From the NCBI RefSeq assembly GCF_002845985.1, contig NZ_PDFK01000001.1, positions 992,001 through 1,056,000 of the forward strand: DNA of 64,000 nt, written 5' to 3'. This DNA is from Lysinibacillus fusiformis. GTDB taxonomy: Bacteria > Bacillota > Bacilli > Bacillales_A > Planococcaceae. The first letter of the stretch is position 1; each line of letters starts with the position of its first letter. This document shows positions 46,501 through 55,233 of this stretch, piece by piece. The notes beneath the pieces were generated by a model, which was given only the letters and a program-made list of their open reading frames with translations, searched no databases and was not told the DNA's origin. A program made the translations under genes and the position numbers.

Positions 46501-47031
46501 TTTGATAACGCCGTTTGCTACTGCGATTTCAAGGTAAGATTTAGCCCATGATTTAACAGTTGAAGCGTCAGCGAATTGACCTAGATCTGCTTCACCTTCT
46601 AATTCGAAAGCTTCAACAAGAATTTTAGCTGCTTCTGAACGAGTTAATTGTTTGTTAGGAGCAAATTCAGTTGCGCTTACACCTTCAAAGATTCCGTACT
46701 CTACAGTTGCAGCGATTGCATCGTAGTACCAAGCGTCAGCTTTTACGTCTTTGAAGTCTACAGAACCTTCAGCTTCTAATTCTAGAGCATTTGCGAAGAT
46801 TGTTGCAGCTTGTGCACGAGTGATTGTGCTAGTTGGGTTGAAGTTGCCGTTAGCATCTCCTTGAATTACACCACTGTCAACTAAAGCTTGAACTGCCTCT
46901 TTAGCGTACCCTGAAACTTTATCGAAATCATTTAATTGTGCTGCAGATGCTACAGGAACGATTGCTGATGCAACTAATGCAGCTGTTGCAGATGCCGCGA
47001 AAAACTTACGGCCTTTGTTTTGCTTTGCCAT
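43507..47031 (-). CDS. slpC: S-layer protein (SlpC-like)
   Basis: 1,174 residues, within a few residues of L. sphaericus SlpC (about 1,176). A signal peptide (basic KQNKGRKFF, hydrophobic core, cleavage near ASAAQ) is followed by three SLH domains to about residue 210 (GNFNPTSTITRAQAATIFANAL, NKQLTRSEAAKILVEAF, NASITRQDFAVVFSR). A long array of SbsA-type Ig-like beta domains follows (repeated VTLTFSEDIDMDTV, VKVTFSKTVDPETAV, VVLKFDKKMDAASL), and then an Ala-rich helical stretch near 1030-1120. The bias to Ala, Thr, Val and Lys and regular codon choice suit a very abundant protein. The ATG follows AGGGAGGA. It forms the outer lattice, bound via SLH domains to pyruvylated polymer. It is monocistronic with a long upstream control region. 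Confidence 0.93.
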   Translation of the reverse strand: MAKQNKGRKFFAASATAALVASAIVPVASAAQLNDFDKVSGYAKEAVQALVDSGVIQGDANGNFNPTSTITRAQAATIFANALELEAEGSVDFKDVKADAWYYDAIAATVEYGIFEGVSATEFAPNKQLTRSEAAKILVEAFELEGEADLGQFADASTVKSWAKSYLEIAVANGVIKGSEANGKTNLNPNASITRQDFAVVFSRTLDTVDATPKVDKIEVVDAKTLNVTLTDGTKETVTLEKALEPNKETEVTFKIKDVEYTAKVTYVVTTATAVKSVSATNLKEVVVEFDGTVDKETAEDAANYALKSGKTIKSVSLAADNKTATVTLTDKLNNNKADAISISNVKAGDKEINVKNVEFTAVDNKIPEVTEVKSLGTKAVKVTLSEPVENLSSTNFTLDGKAYFGNVVMGAGNKTVILTPYSTSALSVGDHKLTVSGAKDFAGFVSLNSTHEFKVVEDKEAPTVTEATATLETVTLTFSEDIDMDTVKASNVYWKSGDSKKEASEFERIADNKYKFVFKGAEKTLPTGKVDVYVEDVKDYSDNKIAKDTKVTVTPEIDQTRPEVRKVTALDEKTIKVTFSKTVDPETAVKSGNYTIKDKDDKVVSVDKVTVDSKDSKSVIIDLYSKVSVGENTITVKNVKDATKLNNTMLDYTGKFTRSDKEGPDYEAVINADAKAKRVVLKFDKKMDAASLADYSNYLVKINDTLQTLSEDVATLSVSNDATVVTITFAETIKGDDVVFASGKATSGSGKVNVNELQVMGVKDTSGNLHKKFNGSANKITLTSTSTALTLAQIDTDYPADYKAELVDRKTVKVKFSTVINSAATNAFTSESHKIDSIQVNGTSTVTVKFKDEINTNASGLDLKVNLSKLVDIAGNESTNNTPIAITAGINLLDSVAPVVVGEPVVDKETITFTFSENLTSVSAGEVLSTDFTVTRVSDNKDLAIKDYSVAIENNNQVVITLSDNREFATAYKVTAKNAKLITDNNGPKKNAIADFSKTTATKVETKSTIDGNAATEALKALNKGIDEGNATLAQYTAVGITGVTASNLAAVNTAVKVGKTKDLTKAEIQTSVDNHLAAAVLADLNTAKTAVEGATYTLVAADTNATAAAKVKAAVEALSAVSSKSFTVDVTEVNFTPAVAGTTDGEYEFTVKLTAADTQTVTTSTVTVVIPQ

Positions 47032-47400
47032 TATTTGTATTCCTCCCTAATATTCCTAAAAATTGATATTATTCCAATGAAAACTATAGTACCACCATAA
47101 TTAGTTGCCTAAATTTATGTATTATAGCTTTCCTGAATAATTCAAAACTAAAGCAAATTTTCTTAGTAAAGTTACTAGAAAAAGAGTAGTAGAATACCAT
47201 TCTAGTAAGCTTATTCACTTTCTACAATAATATAACACTCTTTTTTCCATAATTCAAGCACTGGGACATAAATTTAGTTATAGAAGATTTTTTTACCATA
47301 CCTAGTGTGGTATTTTATAGAAACTTAAAATCTCCCATCTATTTATCCCCTTATTTGGATTGGTAACATATAGTTCCGTTACCTATTATACCTGACTCTC
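47032..47400 (-). promoter_or_regulatory. S-layer gene upstream control region
   Basis: A -10-like TATAAT lies on the minus strand (47121-47126) about 90 bp before the start, with no good -35. Three inverted repeats are present: TTACTAGA/TCTAGTAA (47172-47208), ATACC/GGTAT (47298-47313) and GGTAAC/GTTACC (47362-47383). No gene occupies the 629 bp between slpC and the divergent SLH-glucosaminidase. The layout suggests a regulated strong promoter with a leader RNA. Confidence 0.45.
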
Positions 47401-47660
47401 CTTAATAACCAAGTGTTTTCTAGAATGGTTACTAAATTGTCAAAAATTAAAGACTCCCGTAATAATTTAGTAATAATTGTAAAGCTACAGTAATACTGTT
47501 TGTACTTTTCTGTAAAATCCAGACTTTTCAAGAGTTTCTACTATATTAATGAAAAGCAGTCTCTATCTGTCCTCATGTTGTAATGATAGATTGGCTATTT
47601 TTATGCTACACTTTTGATAGTTTGATAGAACATCATCAGCTATTGAAGGGAGCTAAAAAA

Positions 47661-49511
47661 ATGAAACGTAAATTTCCTCTTTACGGGGCCGTGCTTGCCG
47701 GAATGTTATATCTGGCACCTACTTCCGCTTCAGCAGAAGATCTTTCGAAGCACTGGGCCTACCATGAAATGAACTATCTTATTACCAACGATTTAATGAA
47801 AGGTGATGAATTCGGCAATTATCGTCCGAATGATGCTGTTACTCGTGCTGAGTTTGCTGCATTTCTAGTTAGAACACTTAATCTGCCAGCTGCTTCTAGT
47901 AATGCAACCTTCTCAGATGTTAAGAAGGGCGACTGGTATTACGGGGTCATCGAACAGGCAAGCTATCACGGACTGATCAAAGGTGATGAGCAAGGTAAGT
48001 TCAACCCAAATGATCATATTAACCGTCAGGAAATGGCGGCTATGTTAAAAAGGGCTCTCCATTATCAAAACATCAACACAACTTCCTCCCCTATTACGTT
48101 TAGTGATAATGCTCGTATTGCCAAATGGGCCTATGCAGATGTACAAGCTGTCGTCACGACAGGACTACTTGTCGGGAAGCCTAATAATCAATTTGCACCT
48201 CTTGCCCAAACAACTCGTGCCGAGGCAGCTACTGTGCTCTATCGTTTAATCCATTTGGAAGCACCTGAAACAGGTGGTAAGCAATACACTACGACGAACT
48301 ACTCACACGATTACTCAACGGTGGTGCGTAATCAGGCGAAGAATAATCCAAAGGTCGATGGTGCAGGCATTTTCACGGCTAGCGAGGCACTAGTGTCATA
48401 CTATGTGCACCCAAAAAGCTTTATGCAGGATAGCCCATCTTATTATCAATTTTTAAAATTATCTACTGTGGTGAATAACCTTAGTGCAAAGGAACTGAAT
48501 GATAAGGTACTTGCGAATAAAGGAAGCTTAGCGAATACAGCTGATGCCTTTATAAAGGCGGGTGTCGATAACAATGTCAATGCCATTTATTTGGTGTCCC
48601 ATGCCTTACATGAAACAGCCAATGGTGGCTCTTCACTCATTAAAGGTATCGAGGTTGGTTTAGATACTAATGGTAAACCGATGATGGCGACCGCAGAAAA
48701 TCGTGAAAAATTAACAGCGATTAAGAAAACTTACAATGCTTATGGTATTGGTGCTATTGATGCAGATGCTAATAAATATGGGGCTGAGCGTGCCTATGCA
48801 AATGGTTGGTTTACTGTTGAGGATGCTATTATCGGTGGTGCTCAATTTGTAAAGGATCAGTATATTAGCAAGGGGCAAGACACACTATATAAAATGCGTT
48901 GGAATCCTGAAAATCCAACCGTTCACCAATATGCTACGCATGTGATGTGGGCAGTCATTCAAGCAAAAAAGATTTATGACATCTACGAATTAATTGGTGC
49001 TCATACAACAACTAATTTGGTGTTTGATGTACCTGCTTATCAAAGTCAGTCTTCCGCGCCATCATTACCAAGCCCAACGAAGCAATATGCGTTGGATTTA
49101 GGGTTAGCTGGAGCAACAGGCAAGGCTACGATTAATCTCAATATGAGAACGTACCCGACTACAACTGATAATGCTTCAATCATTACGAATTTACCAAAGG
49201 ATACATCCTTTAAAGTCCTTGGCGAAAATGGTGGCTGGTTCAAAGTAAGTGTTAATGGACAAGAAGGCTGGGTATTTGATGATTATGTCATGCTTGAAAA
49301 TGGTCTACAGATTGTTAACATGAATATCACGCTCAATGTCAGAAGTGAACCTTCCACTACAAGCGCTATTTTAGGAACAGTGAAACCGAATGGCTTTATT
49401 ATTGGTGAAGTCGATGACAAAGGTGAGTTCATAAAAAATGGTGCTTGGTATCAGGTAATCTACAACGGCAAAACTGGCTGGGTGCATGGTGATTATATTG
49501 TAAAAAAATGA
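47661..49511 (+). CDS. SLH-anchored N-acetylglucosaminidase with two SH3 domains
   Basis: 616 residues from the ATG at 47661 after GAAGGGAG; the frame is open to 47583, but that would displace the signal peptide (KRKFPLYGAVLAGMLYLAPTSASAED). Three SLH domains (GNYRPNDAVTRAEFAAFLVRTL, GKFNPNDHINRQEMAAMLKRAL, NQFAPLAQTTRAEAATVLYRLI) reach about residue 205. The GH73-type glucosaminidase domain spans about 240-455, with the probable catalytic Glu in VSHALHETANGGSSLIKG and the typical YGIGAIDADANKYGAERAY. Two SH3 domains end the chain (INLNMRTYPTTTDNA, ITLNVRSEPSTTSAI). It is divergent from slpC and thus well placed for wall remodelling around S-layer growth. It resembles LytD-type enzymes. Confidence 0.92.
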   Translation: MKRKFPLYGAVLAGMLYLAPTSASAEDLSKHWAYHEMNYLITNDLMKGDEFGNYRPNDAVTRAEFAAFLVRTLNLPAASSNATFSDVKKGDWYYGVIEQASYHGLIKGDEQGKFNPNDHINRQEMAAMLKRALHYQNINTTSSPITFSDNARIAKWAYADVQAVVTTGLLVGKPNNQFAPLAQTTRAEAATVLYRLIHLEAPETGGKQYTTTNYSHDYSTVVRNQAKNNPKVDGAGIFTASEALVSYYVHPKSFMQDSPSYYQFLKLSTVVNNLSAKELNDKVLANKGSLANTADAFIKAGVDNNVNAIYLVSHALHETANGGSSLIKGIEVGLDTNGKPMMATAENREKLTAIKKTYNAYGIGAIDADANKYGAERAYANGWFTVEDAIIGGAQFVKDQYISKGQDTLYKMRWNPENPTVHQYATHVMWAVIQAKKIYDIYELIGAHTTTNLVFDVPAYQSQSSAPSLPSPTKQYALDLGLAGATGKATINLNMRTYPTTTDNASIITNLPKDTSFKVLGENGGWFKVSVNGQEGWVFDDYVMLENGLQIVNMNITLNVRSEPSTTSAILGTVKPNGFIIGEVDDKGEFIKNGAWYQVIYNGKTGWVHGDYIVKK

Positions 49512-49529
49512 TTCAATTGCGATTATCTA

Positions 49530-49563
49530 AAAAAGAGTGCGACATTGCTGCGCACTCTTTTTA
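49530..49563 (+). terminator. Terminator of the second SLH-glucosaminidase gene
   Basis: AAAAAGAGTGCG, nine-base loop, CGCACTCTTTTT. Confidence 0.9.
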
Positions 49564-49593
49564 TTGTTCATTTTTCGTCCTACTATTTGATCG

Positions 49594-49613
49594 CTATATA
49601 ATAGAAGAAACTC
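49594..49613. repeat. 20-bp element shared with 15793-15812 (copy 2)
   Basis: Exact second copy of CTATATAATAGAAGAAACTC, 31 bases beyond a terminator and about 260 bp before tagA. The remaining 49614-49876 stretch has no gene. Confidence 0.6.
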
Positions 49614-49876
49614 GAAATTATATGTTAGGATTATGAAAAAATTCTCCTAAAATTTAGTACAATTTCATGCTTATTCAGCTGTTTCATCGATCATGCTAAG
49701 TAATAGGCGCTACTCGACTATGACTATCGACATCCCTTTCCGCTTTCATTCCCTTGTCTGAGATATACCCTCTTCCATAACGACTAAACCCCTATACGAA
49801 AATTTCCTGTCAATATTGCTTTTATGGTATGATAGATTGCAGTGAAAAAGGAATTACAGAAAGGTTTGAACACTAT

Positions 49877-50617
49877 ATGAGGCATGTAACAATTATGGGC
49901 GTACCCTTTTTACATATTAATCAGCAAGGGTTTGTTGATTTACTCGTTCATCGTATTGAACAGCAAGAAAAGACTTTCGTTGTAACAGCCAATCCAGAAG
50001 TTGTTATGCAGGCAAATGAAAATGCCACTGTGATGAATTATTTACAGCAGGCGACCTACATTTGTGCGGATGGCATTGGTGTCGTTAAAGCTGCACAAAT
50101 CCTTGGTGAATCACTGCCAGAACGTGTAACAGGCTATGATACGATGGTACAGCTGCTGGAAGTAGGTCAGCAGAAGCGTTTTAAAATTTATTTATTAGGT
50201 GCACAAAAAGAAACAATCGAAAAGACGGTTGCGAATATTCATAAAAACTACCCGAATGTTGATGTCGTTGGTTATCATGATGGTTACTTCGACTGGAATA
50301 ATAATGATTTTGCAAATGAAATCGCGACATTACAGCCTGATCTCGTGTTTGTAGCATTAGGTGTACCAAGACAGGAAAAATGGATTACAGAAAATCTGGA
50401 TAAGTTTTCAAAGGGTGTATTTATCGGTGTAGGTGGTTCCTTCGATGTGATCGCTGGCACTGTAAAGCGTGCTCCAGTCATTTGGCAAAAGTTAAACTTG
50501 GAGTGGCTCTACCGAGTGCTGCGTCAGCCAAGTCGTTTTGGCAGAATGCTCGTTCTCCCTCGCTTTGCTTTAAAGGTTTTTGCATTAAAGCTTAAAGGTC
50601 AGGGCAAAACAAAATGA
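49877..50617 (+). CDS. tagA: WecG/TagA/CpsF glycosyltransferase (N-acetylmannosaminyltransferase type)
   Basis: 246 residues from the ATG at 49877; the frame continues to an ATG at 49829, but the family N-terminus (HVTIMGVPFLHINQQGF) begins here, and an AAAGG lies 12 bases upstream. Conserved motifs are FVVTANPEVVMQA, YICADGIGVVKAAQ, ERVTGYDTM, the Arg/Gln-containing FVALGVPRQEKWI, and GVGGSFDVIAGTVKRAPVIWQKLNLEWLYRVLRQPSR. TagA adds ManNAc to the GlcNAc-pyrophosphoryl-undecaprenol made by TagO, completing the linkage disaccharide. The stop overlaps the flippase start by four bases (ATGA). Both lipid-linked sugar enzymes are thus in this window. Confidence 0.92.
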   Translation: MRHVTIMGVPFLHINQQGFVDLLVHRIEQQEKTFVVTANPEVVMQANENATVMNYLQQATYICADGIGVVKAAQILGESLPERVTGYDTMVQLLEVGQQKRFKIYLLGAQKETIEKTVANIHKNYPNVDVVGYHDGYFDWNNNDFANEIATLQPDLVFVALGVPRQEKWITENLDKFSKGVFIGVGGSFDVIAGTVKRAPVIWQKLNLEWLYRVLRQPSRFGRMLVLPRFALKVFALKLKGQGKTK

Positions 50618-52170
50618 GTCAGTCAACCTTTGTCAAAAGTACACTTATCTTAACAATTGCAACATTACTTTCTAAAGTAATCGGTAGTATTTTCCGTATA
50701 CCGCTGCAAAATATTGCTGGTGATGAAGTACTCGGTATCTTTAGTCTTGTTTATCCTGTCTATATGGTGGCACTGTATTTATCCGTTGCTGGTATCCCTA
50801 TCGCTATTTCTAAGCTGATTGCGGAAGCTAGGACGAGTATGGATACTGCCAAAATTAAGAAAATTTATGTGACTGCAAGAATCCTTGCATTATCCTTTGG
50901 CGTCATTAGTTTTACAATCATTTACGGCTTTTCAGAGCAGATAGCGAATGCACTTGGTGGCCCTTCAACGGAGATTGCATTAATCATTGTAGCCCTAACA
51001 CTACTCGTTGCTCCCTATATGGCTGTCTATCGAGGATTTTTCCAAGGCTTTGGGGATATGCGACCTACTGCCATCTCACAAGTGATTGAGCAATTAGTAC
51101 GTGTCGCTTTAATTTTAATTGTTGCGTATTTCTTAGTTGCGATGGATTATTCCAATGATATCGTAGCTGGTGGTATTATGGCAGGTTCTGTATTAGGTGC
51201 ACTTGGATCACTTTTCTATTTACTCTTTAAATATTTCCGTTCTTCGGTAAAAGTGACGAGCAAGGAGAAATATTCTAGTAAGGATTTTTCCACATACAGT
51301 AAAACCATTTTAAAAATCTCCATACCCATTGCAATTGGTTCTGTAACAATGGCACTTTTTAATTTCGTTGACTCCTTCACGGTCACATATGGCTTAAGAA
51401 ATGCTGGAGCAGATGCAAGTGAGATTAGCTTCCTTTACGGGATTTATGGTCGAGGACTGACATTAGTTCAAATCACAACGGTTTTCGCTTCTTCAATTAT
51501 CTTACCACTTGTGCCGCTGATTACAACGAAGCTAGCAGAACGTAAATTGAATGAAACACGCAGTATTATTGAACGAACACATCGTATGACACATCTTATT
51601 TCTTGGCCAGCTGCTATCGGGTTGCTAGCCTTAACCTTGCCTTTAAATCTAGCTCTTTTCAAAGACTTAGAGGGAAGCTTAATGTTAGCCATCATTAACC
51701 TTAGCTCGGTCTTTACATCCCTGACATTACTTGGAACAGGTATTTTACAGGGCATGAACGCTGCCAAAACAGGAGCCATCATTATTTTGAGTGGAGTTGT
51801 CCTTAAGGTGTTTGCGAACATCTTCTTTATTCAAGAATTCGGTTTAGATGGTGCTGCATATGCAACATTGTTGGTGTACTTAGTGTTATTTATTGTGAAT
51901 TCTGTCTTCATTTATCGTATGATTCGCTTCACTGTTCTTGGAAAAGATACGGTAAAAATGATTGTGTCTTCCATTGTAATGGGGGCAGCCGTTGGTTTAC
52001 CAACGCTTTGGCTTGATTTTACACATTGGTCTCGAATGTTGGCGATGGGTTATCTAACTGTTGCAATCATAGTGGGAGGAGCTCTTTATTTCCTTCTTCT
52101 ATGGATGATGAAAGCAATCCATAAACAAGATTTAAAGAAAATCCCTGTTATCGGAAAAAGATTTTCATAA
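50614..52170 (+). CDS. Polysaccharide/lipid flippase of the MVF (SpoVB/YtgP) type
   Basis: 518 residues, about fourteen hydrophobic segments. The N-terminus FVKSTLILTIATLLSKVIGSIFRIPLQNIAG is characteristic of the SpoVB/YtgP/MurJ-like oligosaccharide flippases of the MOP superfamily. YRGFFQGFGDMRPTAISQVIEQLVRV, FLYGIYGRGLTLVQITTVFASSIILPLVPLI and LLGTGILQGMNA are further conserved parts. It would move the undecaprenyl-linked polymer intermediate across the membrane. The substrate is inferred from the operon: tagA before it with overlapping codons, and DUF5693 and csaB after it. It may also be a YtgP-type lipid II flippase; the operon argues against this. Confidence 0.87.
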   Translation: MSQSTFVKSTLILTIATLLSKVIGSIFRIPLQNIAGDEVLGIFSLVYPVYMVALYLSVAGIPIAISKLIAEARTSMDTAKIKKIYVTARILALSFGVISFTIIYGFSEQIANALGGPSTEIALIIVALTLLVAPYMAVYRGFFQGFGDMRPTAISQVIEQLVRVALILIVAYFLVAMDYSNDIVAGGIMAGSVLGALGSLFYLLFKYFRSSVKVTSKEKYSSKDFSTYSKTILKISIPIAIGSVTMALFNFVDSFTVTYGLRNAGADASEISFLYGIYGRGLTLVQITTVFASSIILPLVPLITTKLAERKLNETRSIIERTHRMTHLISWPAAIGLLALTLPLNLALFKDLEGSLMLAIINLSSVFTSLTLLGTGILQGMNAAKTGAIIILSGVVLKVFANIFFIQEFGLDGAAYATLLVYLVLFIVNSVFIYRMIRFTVLGKDTVKMIVSSIVMGAAVGLPTLWLDFTHWSRMLAMGYLTVAIIVGGALYFLLLWMMKAIHKQDLKKIPVIGKRFS

Positions 52171-52190
52171 TTAAGAGAGGTAGGACACTT

Positions 52191-54104
52191 ATGTCGAAAC
52201 AGAAATGGCTTTGGGGAATCATTGTTCTTTTACTCATCGTTTCCTCCACAGGTATGATGATGAGGTGGAATGCAGAGCAATCGAATAATGCTTATGAAAT
52301 TGTCATTCCCTATCATGAAATACAAACCGCAGAAAAAAATAGCGATTTAACAATGGATGAAATCCTTTCCTCCTTAAAGGATGCTGGACTGAATACGGTA
52401 AGTCTAGAGCCTTTAACATTAAAGGAAATGGAAAAACAAAACTTAATTACGGTTTATAAAGAAAGCGAATTAGCAGCGCAATTATTATTTACACCTTATA
52501 AAGATGCTATTGATATCACTAAGGGTGGCTATTATATTCGAGTGCCTGAAAATGAAAGCTATCAGAAGCTTATCATGGAAAGCATGGAACCAGAGGAAGT
52601 ACAAATAGGAGAAGAAGCTTTTTATTTCCTCCCTGCTTCTAACCACAATTTTGATTTAAAAACACCAATTGGCTACGATCAGCCTGCGATTGATATGATT
52701 AGTAAGCATGAACTAGCCCACATCTTTAAAGTGGAAAATGCAGATAATGAAGTAGCTAATGAAAAAATAGTAAATCAATTACTAGCGTTAAAAGATGCTT
52801 CTGCTGGTCGTTTGCTTGGCCAAGGCGATGAAGCCATTGGATTTGGACAAGAAGATGGCAATCAATTAGTTGAAAAATTAAGTGATGCTGGCTATTACTT
52901 CTACACAATTGAAAGCAACCCGCTCAAAGGCGAAAGTAAAATCGCTCAAATGACGGATTATCATATGATTCGTTTGCATAGTATCAATGTCAACAGAGAA
53001 ACAAAATTAAAGTTAAATGCAAGTATTGACCGTACAACACGAGCTGTCAAAGAGCGTAATATTCGCTCCATCTTCTATCATATTAAAACAACAGGCAATG
53101 CCAAAGATAATATAGAAGACACGATTGAATACTTAAATGGTGTTCATGAGACAATGCCCGATCATTTCCAACCAGGTGAACCAAAGCTATTTGATAAAGT
53201 TGCCGTTCCAGCATGGGTCACAGCAACCGTATTATTAGCAGGTATTTTATTTACCTTTATCGTTTCAGAGTTAGTAAAATGGATGCCTCTTCGTTTAGCG
53301 GCAGCTGGCTTTATGGCGTTACTAGCTATTGCGTACTTTATTCTAAAAAGTACTCTATTCTTACAAGCTTTTGCACTAATTATTGCAGTCCTTGCACCAA
53401 CCTATGCAGTCATCAAATCGGCGCAAGGCTCTACGAAAATGACTAAAATCTTGGTGCAATATGTGAAGGCCGTAGCGATTAGCCTTATTGGGATTATCAT
53501 TGTCATTGGCTTATTGAATGGTAATGCCTTTATGACAGGCTTTGCTGTATTTAAAGGAGTTAAGCTTGTTTATCTCATTCCAATTATGGGTGTATTATTA
53601 TTTACTGTAATTGAGATCAACCGACTAGCTGAGCAAAACATCAAAAAATCTTTATCGAATACCGTCACATTATTAAACAAAGAACTAAAATATTGGCATG
53701 TGCTATTACTAGTAGTTGTCGCAGGTATCGGTTTATTTTACATTAGCCGTACAGGTAACTCTGGCTCTGTCAGTGATATGGAATTAGCCTTTAGACAATG
53801 GCTCGAAAATACATTGTATGTTCGACCAAGGACGAAGGAATTTTTAATTGGTTTCCCATTCTTTATTTTAGCGTTATATGTAATGGGGATTAATCGCAAA
53901 TGGGGTAGTATCCTACTTGTACCAGGTGTTATCGGATTCCTATCCATCGTCAATACATTTACCCACCTACACATTCCAGTAGCTGTTTCTGTCTTGCGTA
54001 CACTATACAGCGTATCTCTTGGCCTTGTAGTAGGATTAGTGTTTATCCTCATCTTCAAAATTGGTTATCGTTGGGTTTCTAAGGCAATCGCGAGGTGGTC
54101 ATAA
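52191..54104 (+). CDS. DUF5693 family membrane protein
   Basis: 637 residues. A signal-like first helix (WLWGIIVLLLIVSSTGMMMRW) is followed by an outer domain of about 330 residues. It contains DEILSSLKDAGLNTVSLEPLTLKEMEKQ and RLHSINVNRE, a repeated pattern like the imperfect (beta/alpha) units of deacetylase-type barrels, but I see no metal site. About eight transmembrane helices fill the C-terminal half. The DUF5693 family commonly lies directly before csaB in Bacillaceae, and here its stop overlaps the csaB start (TAATG). A role in building, decorating or exporting the pyruvylated polymer is inferred from that constant neighbourhood; no activity is known to me. A 20-bp gap follows the flippase, with AGAGAGGTAGG as ribosome site. 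Confidence 0.8.
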   Translation: MSKQKWLWGIIVLLLIVSSTGMMMRWNAEQSNNAYEIVIPYHEIQTAEKNSDLTMDEILSSLKDAGLNTVSLEPLTLKEMEKQNLITVYKESELAAQLLFTPYKDAIDITKGGYYIRVPENESYQKLIMESMEPEEVQIGEEAFYFLPASNHNFDLKTPIGYDQPAIDMISKHELAHIFKVENADNEVANEKIVNQLLALKDASAGRLLGQGDEAIGFGQEDGNQLVEKLSDAGYYFYTIESNPLKGESKIAQMTDYHMIRLHSINVNRETKLKLNASIDRTTRAVKERNIRSIFYHIKTTGNAKDNIEDTIEYLNGVHETMPDHFQPGEPKLFDKVAVPAWVTATVLLAGILFTFIVSELVKWMPLRLAAAGFMALLAIAYFILKSTLFLQAFALIIAVLAPTYAVIKSAQGSTKMTKILVQYVKAVAISLIGIIIVIGLLNGNAFMTGFAVFKGVKLVYLIPIMGVLLFTVIEINRLAEQNIKKSLSNTVTLLNKELKYWHVLLLVVVAGIGLFYISRTGNSGSVSDMELAFRQWLENTLYVRPRTKEFLIGFPFFILALYVMGINRKWGSILLVPGVIGFLSIVNTFTHLHIPVAVSVLRTLYSVSLGLVVGLVFILIFKIGYRWVSKAIARWS

Positions 54105-55183
54105 TGCACGTTGTTTTATCTGGCTATTATGGATTTGATAATGTTGGCGATGATGCCATCCTGCTGTCCATTATCCACTCTCTAAAAAAGTGGCAGCATG
54201 ATATAGAAATCACGGTATTATCCAATAATCCAGCAGCTACTGAGCAAACATACGGTGTCAAAGCCGTGAATCGTTGGAAAATGAAAGAAATACGCCAATT
54301 GCTTAAAAGGGCAGATGGACTTATCAGCGGTGGCGGTAGCCTTATGCAGGATCAAACAGGAATGAAAACCATTCCTTACTATGCGGGCGTTATCCAAATA
54401 GCAAAATGGTTGAAAAAACCAGTATTTGTTTACGCCCAAGGCATGGGCCCGATTAATCACTCTCTAAGTAAATTCATTGTTCGCTCTGTCTTTAATAAGG
54501 TAGAGCAAATTACAGTCCGAGATAAAGCCTCTCAAGCTCTTCTAACAGAGATTGGTGTGCGAAAAGAGGCTAAGCTTGTGCCAGACCCTGTTATGGGGCT
54601 TAACGGCAGTGACTTTCATAGTGAATGGCTCGAAAGTGTCACATTATCAGCAGATAGCTATATCTCTGTAAGTGTGCGTGACTGGCCATCCGCCATAGCG
54701 TATAAAGAAAAAATTGCGCATAGCCTAGACGAATTAGTACGTCAAGGTGAGCAAATTGTCTTCTTACCTATGCATGGTGAGCATGATTTACAAACATCAC
54801 AGGAAGTAGCTGCACTAATGAAGGAGAAAAGTTTGATTGCGCCAGCCGATTTATCCATAGAGGAGAAAATCGCAGTAATTGGACAATCTCAATTATTAAT
54901 TGGGATGCGACTACATTCTCTCATTTTTTCTGCAATCTATGCGACTCCTTTTATCGCCATCTCGTACGATCCAAAAATCGATGCGTTTGCTGACATTGTC
55001 AGTCAACCAGTTATTGGTCATGTCGAAGCAGATGATTGGAACGGTGTGACATTGTTTGAACAAGCCGTCACAATCCTTGAATCATTTACGACGGTTCAAG
55101 AAAATATGCGTCAGGCTATCATACCCTTACAAAATGAAGCAACAGCAACGGCGAAATTAGCCATTGAGGTTTTTTCACAATAA
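54104..55183 (+). CDS. csaB: Polysaccharide pyruvyl transferase CsaB
   Basis: 359 residues from the ATG at 54104, which overlaps the previous stop and follows GAGGTGG; the GTG at 54095 would bury that site. The N-terminal SGYYGFDNVGDDAILLSI and the later SGGGSLMQDQTG, VYAQGMGPI, VRDKAS, SVRDWP and IGMRLHSLIFSAIY are typical of the pyruvyl transferase family (GT-B-like). CsaB adds ketal-linked pyruvate to the secondary cell-wall polymer from phosphoenolpyruvate, creating the ligand of SLH domains. It is the last gene of the operon tagA-flippase-DUF5693-csaB and is followed by a terminator. Its presence explains the many SLH proteins in this window. Confidence 0.95.
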   Translation: MHVVLSGYYGFDNVGDDAILLSIIHSLKKWQHDIEITVLSNNPAATEQTYGVKAVNRWKMKEIRQLLKRADGLISGGGSLMQDQTGMKTIPYYAGVIQIAKWLKKPVFVYAQGMGPINHSLSKFIVRSVFNKVEQITVRDKASQALLTEIGVRKEAKLVPDPVMGLNGSDFHSEWLESVTLSADSYISVSVRDWPSAIAYKEKIAHSLDELVRQGEQIVFLPMHGEHDLQTSQEVAALMKEKSLIAPADLSIEEKIAVIGQSQLLIGMRLHSLIFSAIYATPFIAISYDPKIDAFADIVSQPVIGHVEADDWNGVTLFEQAVTILESFTTVQENMRQAIIPLQNEATATAKLAIEVFSQ

Positions 55184-55188
55184 ACATG

Positions 55189-55233
55189 AAAAAATGATGA
55201 ATTTCAATTAATATTGAAATTCATCATTTTTTT
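55189..55233. terminator. Shared terminator of csaB and the flagellin gene
   Basis: AAAAAATGATGAATTTCAAT and ATTGAAATTCATCATTTTTTT form a 20-bp stem. It overlaps the last codons and stop of the minus-strand flagellin gene. Confidence 0.92.
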
